A stretch of DNA of 64,000 nucleotides. It comes from Siderastrea radians. Taxonomy: Eukaryota; Cnidaria; Anthozoa; Scleractinia; Rhizangiidae. How positions within the stretch are numbered: position 1 is the first letter of the stretch; every line of letters starts with the position of its first letter. The notes beneath the pieces are model-generated. The model did no database searches. It was not told the origin of the DNA and worked only from the letters and a program-made list of their open reading frames with translations. The translations under genes were made by a program, and so were the position numbers. Positions 12,859-24,433 of this stretch are shown here, piece after piece. The stretch covers positions 27,565,430-27,629,429 of the forward strand of contig OZ024896.1 in assembly GCA_964017195.1 (NCBI GenBank). The letters are read 5' to 3'.

Positions 12859-15800
12859 TATTTATTTAAATTGCTAGTGGGTTTTTGAGTTGCACAGAAA
12901 ACAGTTCTGGAGTCAACAAAAATGTTATAACTCCAGAAATCAACATTTATAAGCAGTGATGTCATATCATCAGTTGTTTGTATGACTAGTCTCTGCATAT
13001 TAATGTGTTGTGCACACTTACCTGATGAGCTCAAGACAATTCTTTATATCCTGATTGCAGCTGCAGTGTGCCATAGTAAACGTTAACTTGTACAAGGACT
13101 AACATTTAAATTTTTGACTTAGATTTATGTGCGAGTAAATAACTGACATACAGTATCAACATGATTGGCTATCCAAAGCACTAGTTCCCTTGGTTTATTA
13201 ATAAATTATGGTTTTAAATGTATGAGCTTTTGGGTTATCTTGTTGGTCATCACTCTTGGATTTGTGGTTAGCCATCGCTGTGAAAATAGTCCCCAGTTTC
13301 ATTTTCTGACTCCCCAATCATGTGCTCCGACATTCCCAACCTTCGCCATCCCCGATGTTTCATCCCTGGTGCAAGATTCTGTTTCTTTCCCTCCACTGTG
13401 TGGCCTAGGTGCCTGATCTTATAAGCTTTTGGTTATCTTGTAGGTTATCACTCTCGAATTTGTGGTTAGCCATTGCCTGATCTTGGGACCGGCTCACAAC
13501 CCAATGTCACAATTTATAGGTCCCAGGTCTTGCATGCCTGCATCCTTGATGTCTGGCTTGATGTTTCAGATCTTGTGTTACTACATGTGCATCCCCAAAT
13601 GTGTGCACGTCCTTCATTCCCATATGAGTTTCATGTACTAGCCCCTTATAGATTGTAAGAAATGTTTTAGAGAGCATCCATGGAGAATCTCTCTTGACCA
13701 AGGAGTTACATGTAACTCTGTCCCTTTGATTTGTTGCAGCTCTGAGAAAGAAACAGGAGTGATTTACATCTATGATGGAAGAGGAACAAGCACACCCCTT
13801 CACACACTGAATCTTCACACTAAACCTGTTACATTTATTAAGGTATATTTTAGCCAGGCTTAAGGCCAAGTACGTGTAATACAGGCAACTTTTTCTTGCA
13901 ACTTACAATGCTACCATGTAATTGTATTGCAAGTTGAGATTGTTTGTTGTTCACACCTTACCATCTCCCACTGAACAGATTTTTATGTTGCAAAAAGTAG
14001 ATGAAGGCACTGATCTACTTTCTGCAACTTAGAAACTTCTCGTGGAAGGTGGCCATATGCACAACAAATGATCTCAACTTGCAATGCTATAGTTGTTGCA
14101 TGCCAAGTTGCATGAAAATGTCGCCCATATTACTTTTAATTAATTCAGACCTTTTTGGTTGTAGACATACTTACAAATTGGATAAAATATCCTCCACTGG
14201 AAACTTTTGATCTGGAATAAAACGTCTACTGGAACACATGACATACTTAAAGGGTTCGAATTGCATTGTAAAACAAATCAGAGTGCACAGCCATTTCAAC
14301 GTCTTCGTAAATCAAGAGGTCCTTTTACGAAAACAAAGGATGACTTCATGTTTTATAGAAGCAAATCAGTTAATGGTTAAAGGTGAAGCTCCAAGAATTT
14401 AAGAATAGTCGTAGTTGCACGGTGTGGTTTGTTGTGATTCTCTCTCCTGAGGGTGTTGTACTGGTCTCTTGGTAAGCTAACCTTATGGTTAAGGGTTGTG
14501 AGTTGTGTTTCACAGTAAAAAGCAGTTGCTGTATCAACTGGGAAAAAGGGCTGTAATTTTTGTTTTGCAGTAGAGTGCAGTCTATGATATTGATGATATG
14601 AGCTGATGAAGCAGGCTGGTATTTTTTTTACAGTATGGTTACTGTTTGCAGTTTGTAATGTTACTGTATCAGCTGATGATGCAAGCTCTGATGTTTGTTT
14701 TACAGTACAATGCAGTCTATGATGTTGCTGTATCAGCTGATGAAGCAGGCATGGTGGAATACTGGTCTGGTGTGAAGAACGATCTTGGTTTTCCGAAGAA
14801 TGTTGATTTTGAATACAAAACTGATACCGACCTCTTCGAATTTATTATGGTGAGTGAGATTTAGTAACAACAAGGAAAGCGTGTTGACTTGGAACCTAGA
14901 AAATAATAGCCAAACTTACCTTAAGTCACACAGTAGCTCAGTAGTCAGAGCATCTAATGGGTGTAATTGTGTATTTGTTAACCCTTTAAGCACCAGTATC
15001 AACATGCACATTCTCCTTAGTGTTCTCCATATATTTTGTATGCTGCTAGTTGGGAGAATTTGCTTACACATCGAGACACCTCATCTTTAGTGATCATTTG
15101 CTTAAAGGGACAGGTTCACGCCTTTGCGCATATGCATGAATCGAATTACTTTTTCCGATTTATTAGTAATTCTATCTGTTAATAATCCCACTCACATGTA
15201 TCTCAGCGATCACATATTATAGTAAGCCCACGTAGAACGGCAGAGGACTAAATTCGCAGGAAATATTAGTGGATTGCACCAACACTGCCAACATTGAATT
15301 TATTGTTGACCCGAAGGTTTTATTCCATGGTTGATGAATTTCCCGCTATTTGCACGCGCTTTAGTCAAATGGCTGTCACGGGCGCGTGCAGATAGTTGAG
15401 AAATCATTAAACGCAAAACTTTGGCAAGAAAATTTTACACCCGAGCTATCTACTCGCTTCTGATTGGTTCTTTAACAATGTTATGGAATAATATTGCTTG
15501 TGTACTCGCTACAACGTACACAGGTGAAAAACAGCATTTAGATTCATGAGCATGCACTAAACTGTGAACCCTTCCCTTTAACTTTCATGACCTGTATGTT
15601 TGATCAAGTAATGATACTGTAAGAAGAAAATAGATGCTTGTCACTATTGGGGCTTAAAGGGTTAATTGACTTTTTATCAGTGAGTATTAACAATAATTGT
15701 TTCTTGTTGTTAAATTAGTGCTCAACTACAAGACAGCTTTAAGGAAGTAACTTACACCATTTGATTGTAGGTTTTTTTTTTCTTTCAGTGCAAGACTGTT

Positions 15801-18800
15801 CCGATATCCTTAACTTTTTCACCTGATGGAAAACTATTTGTCACCTTGGCAACAGATAGGAAGGTGTGATATTATAATTATTTTTGTTACAACAGTCACC
15901 ATAACACCTGACATACACGACAGAAAATAACAGAATCACAGTCAAATGCCCAGATTCAAGGACAGGCTAATGTATAATAAACAATTTGTTAAACAGAAAG
16001 TTGTAAAATGTGGATTTTTATGTTTACTTGTCAGAAGTTTATTATTTTCTTATTTAAAGGCTTGAAAGAATTGTTTTGTGAAACTGCTCACTATGTTAGG
16101 CAGCTTTTTGCTGGGGGAGTGGCTGTAATTATTCATACAACTGAAATACTCCATGCTACAAAAACAAGACATGTGAGCTGCCTTTGGCTTGAGTTAAACT
16201 TTTTAATTTTTAACATTGCTTTGTCACTTTTAGGTCAGGGTATTTAGATTTCTGACAGGAAAGAAAACAAGAGTATTTGATGAGTCCCTACAAGTCTTTA
16301 CTGAGATGCAACAGGTACTCAAACTCGATCAAACATGTCAAGATTATCAAGAACAATTTAGTCAGATTAGCATGACCAGTTTTGTGTTACATTGCCTTCA
16401 GGTTTCTTTCAAGCCTCAATACTTGAGTCTCAGTTCGTCCCTACAAAGTCAGGCCTGAGTAAGGTGTGGTCAAAACGGATCAAAAACTTTTAAGGCCTAT
16501 GGATAGAGCTAGAAAAAATGTGATGGGCTTTTGTCAGGCTCACTCAACCTTTTAAGCCCCAACATCAGTATACAAATTCTCCTTACTGGTCTCCATACAT
16601 TTCATTGACCTCTATTTGGGAGAATGGCTATATCCGTGGCAACTGTGATGATGATGATGATGATGATGATGAATGATGATGATAATGATGATGATGACGA
16701 TGGTGATGATGATGGCGATGGTTATGGTGATGATGATGACGATGACGATGATGATGACCCCACAAAATACATACGTTTTTTTTTTAAAGCATCTCCCTTT
16801 CTTTCTTCTTTCAGCAAAAACAACAACTGCCAGACATGGAGTTTGGTAGAAGAATGGCAACAGAAAGAGATTTAGAGAAGACTGATACCCTGAGGTTCTC
16901 CAATGTAGGTAATGAGAAACTATTTTGAAAAAAAAATAAATAATGGTACTGCACATGTTTGCATGTTTGCTGTATCGCTCAACTTAATGATCAGGCCCCA
17001 GTTGTTCAAAAGTCGGATAGCGCTATCCACCGGATAAATCTCTATCCAGTGGATAACGCAATTGGTTTCCCTAACACTTATCCACTGCATAGTGATTTAT
17101 CCGGTGGATAGCGCTGTCCAACTTTTGAACAACTGGGGCCAGTTTGCAAGTGATTGTAATGAGTAACATTAAGCCTTGCAGGAATGGGCTCTTTGTTTTA
17201 GTTCTTTTTCCTTTTTTTTTTTTCATGTTATGTGTGTGTGTTTTTTTTTCTGTGGGGGGTTGGGGGGGGGGTGTTATTGCTTCATTTGAGGAGGCAGCGT
17301 GGCCCAGTGGTTAGGGTGCCAGACTTGAAATCCGGAGGTCCCAAGTTCAAGTCCCGCTCTAGGCACTAGCTGGAGTTGTTCTCGGCAGCCCCGAGTTCAA
17401 CTCCTCAGCCACGCTTGTAAATAGCCAACTGGTCTGCCTCCCCACCAGTTGGGGTTCTTAAAGTTGTTATGTTCATTAATTTTAATTATTTCTTTCATTG
17501 CCCCTGAAAAGCCCCTCACAGGGAGTGGTCAATTAAGTAATTATTATTATTAATATTATTATTATTAGTGGTAGTGGTAGTAGTAGTATATTAAGTTTTA
17601 CTTCATTTAGTCATGCACAGGTACGCAACTGAGGCTGATCTTGTTTTATTTCTCCATGAAGTATTTGATGAAAGTGGACATTTCCTGCTCTATGCCACAA
17701 TGCTGGGTATTAAAGGTGTGTGTCTTTTCTGCTGATTTAGTGAAACAAGTCTGATCTTAACATATGAAATAAAGCTTGTCTCAGATCAGCTGCTGGCGTG
17801 TTACTTTATTATTACTTGTAAAAAAATTATTGAAAGGGTAAAGAGAGGTTGAAAGTTGAAACCACTGTTGGACATTTGATCTGATTGTCTTTGATTATCT
17901 GTTATTGTTTCTTCTAGTTATAAATCTACACACCAATAGATGTGTCAGAACGATAGGAAAGGTAAGAATAAAGAGAACCCTTAATATGTGGTATATTGTG
18001 AAAATAGACTTTTTCAGGCTTTCGAAATGTGGGGTGAGAAGGAAAGGCTGTGCACAAAGAAAAAATATTGTGAACGCTTTATGGGGTGAGTGCACGCCCC
18101 TTTTCCCAGCATATTGTCCTTTTTCCAGGTCCAACAGTGAACACCTTTTAACTCGTGTGTCTAATTTCCTTCTCTCTACGCTGTCTTGCTGCAAGAGGGC
18201 TGTGGTAAAAACAGGGCTGAAAATAACAGTTGGTCATCAGACAATGACTGGCTAAAATTTGTCAGACGAAGTCCCAACTGCAGTGAGGTATAAATTTCGG
18301 ACGTACTGTAAGTTTTTTCAGTTTGCTGACTGTTTATATTGCTTCTAGATGGAGAATGTGCGGTTTGTTCAATTAGCACTACATCAAGGCAAAGGAAAGA
18401 AAGCAAAAGCTGCAGTCACTTTGGTAAGTATGGTGTGAGTTAGATTTCAAGCACTCTAAGGAACTTTGTTGGGTTCTTTAGAAGAAATTTAGACAGGTTT
18501 TGACAAAACTGTCGCTTAACTCGAAATTGGACCAGTTAACGCGATTGTGTTATTGTCATTTACCACAAGATACAAGATACAGTGAAATAATGCATTGCAA
18601 AACGAAGAAAACCTTCTCAGGTTTTTACACCGAGGTAAACTCGCCCTTCTTAAAGTCGCACACGAGCCAAGGAGGCCCACACGACCTCATCTTAATCACC
18701 CGGTTTCTGTAGCATGAAGCAACTGAGAATATTGCAGGACTACCCTAGCAGTATGTCGCCGGTACCCATTTTATACACCTGGGTGGAGAGAGACAATGTG

Positions 18801-21800
18801 GGGTTGAGTTTCTTGTCTAAGGAAACAACACGATGGCAGGGACTGGCCCTCGAACCACCGACCTTCAGATCTGAAGTCCAACACGCTGACGACGACACCA
18901 CCGCTTACCATGCTTAAGACCTTGTTTTATATAATTGGCCTAAACTGTCTTATGCAGAGCTGTAAATAACTGTCGGTCATCGGATAATGTCTGACTAAAA
19001 TCGGCCCATGCCCGACGGAATCTTAACTTTGGTCGGACATTATGTCCGGACAAATTCTTTTACCAAATAATAAGTAAATAATGATAAAAAATAATTATTT
19101 GAAAAAGAATTCCACTAAAATATAATAATTATAAAAAAAAAACGTCCGACCACATTTCTGTTTTGTCCGACCAAAATGGAGACTTGGTTGGACATATGTC
19201 CTTTAAAGAAAGAAAAATTATTTACAGCCCTGCTTATGTGCACGCGGCTAAAGGTTAACGGTTGGATGTTTGTCACGTGATATATCCACTTCTTGCTGAG
19301 CAATCCATGTTGTAAACCATACTGGCCTTTACATTGTTCTTTTCGCACTTACCTGACATGACCAAAACTTTCCAGTTTTTTGATTGCAACTGCAGTATGC
19401 TACACTATAATTGAACGGCTTTTGCACAACGTTGTCTTGCTAGGTGGACATCTTTTGTTGCCAACACATTTTTGAACAAGAAACAGAGCGTTGAATCAGC
19501 TCAAACAGCGCTAAAGGAACTCCACAAAACTGGATGGTTTACTCGGATGCCACAGCAACGTCATTTTTGTGGGTCTTCTTGTTGCCTAATGATACTTACA
19601 TTGATTCTCATAAACTGCTCTACGCGCTGTTTTATCCACTGTTAGACACAGATTTCTTTCTGCAAAATTACATGTAACGAACTGAGTAAACTGTTTGAAT
19701 ATCGTGGGATTACTGAACTTATTCTTTGTATTAATTTTACATAGTAAGCCGGGGGGGCTACTCAATAAAGTTTTATGCGGGGAGGCTCCGCCCGGAGGTT
19801 CAAACCCTTACCCTTTAACATACTAATTTTTACCAAAATGGTACCCCTTTCATACACCTAGAGCAAAATTGCACCCCTTTCTTATACTGCAAGGATAAGC
19901 CAAAACAATAGAATTTCCTATAAATCGCCACGTTTTTCCCGGGTTTTCAGTCGTTCTGATTCAGTTGCGTATGCTCCTGGTTGCGTAATCATTTCTGCTA
20001 AAATGTGGCACCCATTGATATACTTCGCTTTAGCCACCATATCTTCCACTTTGCAGCTGATTTTGTGATCCTTGCATATACTATAATGGCAAGTTTCCCT
20101 GCCCTTTAATATACTGCGAGCTAAAAAAAGGCACCCCTTTCGGGCGGAACCTCCCCGTACAGCCCATTATAGGGAGTACCCCCCCGGATACTAAGCTGAG
20201 ATGGGTGGCAAAAGGTAATACGAGATGATGATAGAGCGGTTTTCACTTGAGTGTCGAAAGTTAATTGCGTTTGCTTTGGTTTTGCGTTCACTACGCTTAG
20301 TGATTGGTTAAAAAATCTCGCGCCACTTTCTCGGCCAATCAGAACTAAAACCAAAACCAATCGTGACTCGCTTGCGCACGTTTTCCCGCGCTTCGTGCCA
20401 GCTACATGTATTTGCTTCGAGTTTTGATTGGTTTACTGGATTGTCTGTGTCCTTTGTGATTGGCCAGAGTAATTACTTTGGTTTTGGTTTTACGACACTC
20501 AATTGAAAACTGCTCTAATTATTTTCCAGAAGTAATTATAATAATTATACTTGATTTTGTATGTGCTCATGTGCTTGTGTATGCGTCTTTTGTGTACGTG
20601 TCTTGTCATGTGTAACTATGCACGAGTGGAAAATAATGCAAACGAACCTGTATTAGTGAATAACTTCTATTCTATTTGTACACATTATTTTTGTGATGTA
20701 CTATTATAAATTGTAACTGAATCTTGTTACCTTCAGTAAAGATTTGCATTATAAAAAAAAAATTATAATTACAATAATTATTTTCCAGGAAATGGAAGCA
20801 TCAGAAAACCCATCTCTTCAAACCGGAGGCCCTGATCCGATGTTATTCTGCACAGCGTCCAAGAAAAACAGATTTTACATATTTTCCACAAGGCAGCCAG
20901 ATCTAAGGTGGGTTGCAGTCTACTTAGGAGCGTGGCAATTTAAAAGGTTGTGTTGAGAAATGACGAGCTTCCGATTCGCGTGATAGCTCAGTTGGTGAGA
21001 GCGCTGCACTGGCATCGAGGCCCCATTTTGATTTAAGCGCGGGGGCAAGTCGCCATTTTGATTCACGCTCGCGAACCACGCGTGCACCTTGAGAAAGCGC
21101 AAACTTGCAGCAAGTCTATATAAAGACCATCGCAGTGAAGATATCAACTTAAGCAGTTGAAATAAAGAACTAAAATTCAATCTTGAATAGACTTCACTGA
21201 TATGCATCGTGCGTGTGAAGAAAATTATCTTGCGCTATACACGAACGCGCTTATCTCCGCACGGCAATCATTGTTTTTGTCCTTATAAGAAAATACGGGC
21301 GACTTGGAGTAAGTCTAGTCGTTATCATGTCTTATTTCATTCGTTGTTTTTGTGTATATGGTTATTTCTTGTGTTCACACTCCATTTGATCATAATGGCG
21401 ATTCAGTGTGGATTCGTGTCAAGCATTCTTTACTGATTTAATTAATAGTACTTTCTTTCTGCTTTCTCTACTTTAATTTTTTTGTACCAGCATTGTGATT
21501 TTTACCTCAATAAAACAGCTTGTTACCGGTCCTTTTGTTCGTGGTGACTGACTTTGTATCTACTTGTAGAAAACGTTGTCACTTTGTCATTTCAGTGGTG
21601 ATACTGACCGTGATGTGTTTAACGAGAAACCTTCCAGAGAGGAAATGCTCGCAGCTACTCAAGTAAGACTTGTTTTGGTGCTAGACAAACGTGTTTATGA
21701 CAGTGCTAGTGAGAGATCAATGTCCGATAGAAAGTACATGTGATGTAATGCTGTCTCGCCCAGAGGATAAGACAGCCTTTCGCGCAAGCAGCCTGCGTAG

Positions 21801-24318
21801 AAAGCGTTTCCGAAGAGTTTCCGCAAGTTTGAAGGATTTGTCGCTTTTTGGCCGTGCAAAAATTCGGGAAAAGTAATATAACACGGGACCGGCAAATCTA
21901 TTTGATGTAACCGAATTGAGATTGCTGTTAAATGATTCTGTCTGATCTGCTTTAAGGGGTCTGAAGGGACAAAGAAACTTCCTGAAGAGGCCGTCATACA
22001 CACAACGATGGGTGACATTGCCATTAAACTGTTCTCTAAAGAGTAAGTTTATCTGGTTGATCTTCTAAATTTAATTCCCTCAACATTACTTTTAGCCTTC
22101 CCCGGTCTCCCCTCGTTTTTTCCCGCTCTTTCGTTCGCTTTATTTTTCGCTCGCGCTTCACTATCTGAACGCCTGGAACAGGTTACGTTACTTTGGAAAT
22201 CTGGTGTTGCGTGGGGATTCCACAATTGCTCAATATTCAAGTAACACTGCAAGAGATAGGTACAGCAGTGGAGTGCAGAGAAAGCAGACTGCATAATGAG
22301 AATTGAAATGCGCCAATCACAGCCGACCATTCTGATACAACTGGTGACGCGTAACCAGTCGACGAACAGTCGACCTCATCGCCTGATAAAGACCAACAGT
22401 AAGCAGTCGAACTGGGAGCGCCGTGATTTTGACTATATATAGTGAAGTAAACGATAATATAGATTATTATATAAGCTTGGTCGTTAGAGATTTTAGGCTG
22501 AACTTCTCCGTGTCATTTTTTAGATGTCCCAAGACAGTGGAAAATTTCTCAACTCACAGTGTCAGTGGCTATTATAACACGCATATATTTCATCGAGTTA
22601 TTCATCAGTTCATGATCCAGACGGGAGACCCTCTAGGTAAGGCAGTGTTGATTAAAAGGAATATCCAGGTACATGTATGTTACACGGAGTATCCGAATTT
22701 AGTATAATTTTAATGCTATATTCACCGCGCTACCGGTGAATATAACATTTCAAGGTGTGGCTGCTAAGCTAAGTTACTTTTTTTCGTGTGTATTTTGTAA
22801 GTTTTAGCCCATTGTTTTTTTTTTTTTTTTTTCACTTTTTGATGTCCACATCTCAAAATTATACCCAAAAAATTATTCGCCTCAGGCTCAGTAAATATTC
22901 CTCGGAATATCCGGGTATATTTCACTTGGCAACTCACTCAGCAATCAGAACTCGGAAGGGACGTGACGGTCAGTGAAAAAGCAGTAAAAAGAAGGTTTTT
23001 GAAGGACGTTTTCCTGTCCTTGCCATAGGGTCGGATAGTAGTGTTTTCCCATAAGCAAGATAATGTTGTTTAGAACTATCTATTAACTAATTTAAATTTG
23101 CAGCTTAAACATCAAAGACTCATCATGTATGGTCAGCGAAAATTGGCCAGCGGTCTTGATGGGTTTCCAACCTTCACTTTTAATGCCTCCTACGTGTACA
23201 CAATGTCGTCCGCGTTTTGAAAGGCCCAGGTTGGCGTCAGTGTAGTTTATTGTGCACCACATCTTAGTCTTTTTAGGATTATTCCACGGTTTCTCCGCGT
23301 ACATATTACAAGGGACAGCAGCAAGCCTTAACAATGGCGGCAATTGCCACTAAAAAAAATGCGCTCATGGGTTAGTTCGGCGTTGTGTTGTTAGGTTTTC
23401 TTTCCGTTTTTAGACGGCGGCGTTTAGTTTCGTTCTAAATTTACTTTGAACGAATTTTCGTTAAGTCTTGAAAGAGAAAAATTTCTTCCTAAACATAAAT
23501 GTAAGTATTTTGGTAACAAGATCTTCTGGTGGCATAATGAACACACGCATTGCTTTCTTTAGCTGTGTCAGATTGAAGGAGTTTAAGTAAACCCCCACGA
23601 CCGCCACTACGAACAGTTTGCTTAAAACATGTTACGTCTATACTCGAGACCGAGAGAACATAGCACACGTATTGGAACCGAATTAAAGCTCATGCCGGAG
23701 CAAATGCTCAAAGCTCAAGAGATAGAAAGAGAGAGATGGTTTATTGATAAGATTCTGAATCACTTTGCAGCCAGAAGTTGAATTATGCGATTATTTACAA
23801 GAAAATGTAATCACTTTAAAATACTTCTAGTAATTTGAAACTAATTTGTATAAACGTATATAACAACGAACATTAGAAACCCTATATATAAAGAGAGGAT
23901 ATTAGACGGCGGCGCGAAGAAATGGATTATTTCGAGTGGTAGAAAACAATATTTTACGAAAGAGCGCAGCGAGTGAGTAAAACATTGTTTCTTACCACGA
24001 GAAAATAAAATTCGTATCTTCAAGCCACCGTGTAATTTTCTTTTTATTGTATAGACAAAAGTATTTTTGCACAAACAACAGTGTAAGAGTGGCAAATGAT
24101 GTCATCGATATCCTCACCAGTTAGGAAAATACGCCACTCGTGTCCCGGATGTAGTTACGTCGGAGCTTTACGAGTTGGTCTATTTTCCACTAAAACACTC
24201 TTGTCTATATAATAAATGCATATACTGTATATGCTCAAGTGTCCAAAATTAGTAGAAGGAACATTCTCTCAGCTATCATAATTGACAATAAGTGTGATTG
24301 ACTGACATACTGACTAAC

Positions 24319-24358
<40 letters not shown>

Positions 24359-24379
24359 GTTGGTTGGTTGGTTGGTTGG

Positions 24380-24433
<54 letters not shown>

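Noticed and set aside
14646..14864. Independent gene starting at 14646
   Set aside because: It is PPWD1 exon 7 read together with the in-frame decayed junction copy upstream.
16612..16956. His/Ile-rich minus frame and Asp/Met-rich plus frame
   Set aside because: Both are translations of the GAT microsatellite in a PPWD1 intron.
17289..17360. tRNA-Ser gene
   Set aside because: Only the box regions resemble tRNA; the acceptor stem does not pair and a SINE body with an ATT tail follows.
24323..24433. CRISPR-like or telomeric repeat
   Set aside because: A simple 4-bp compound microsatellite without spacers.
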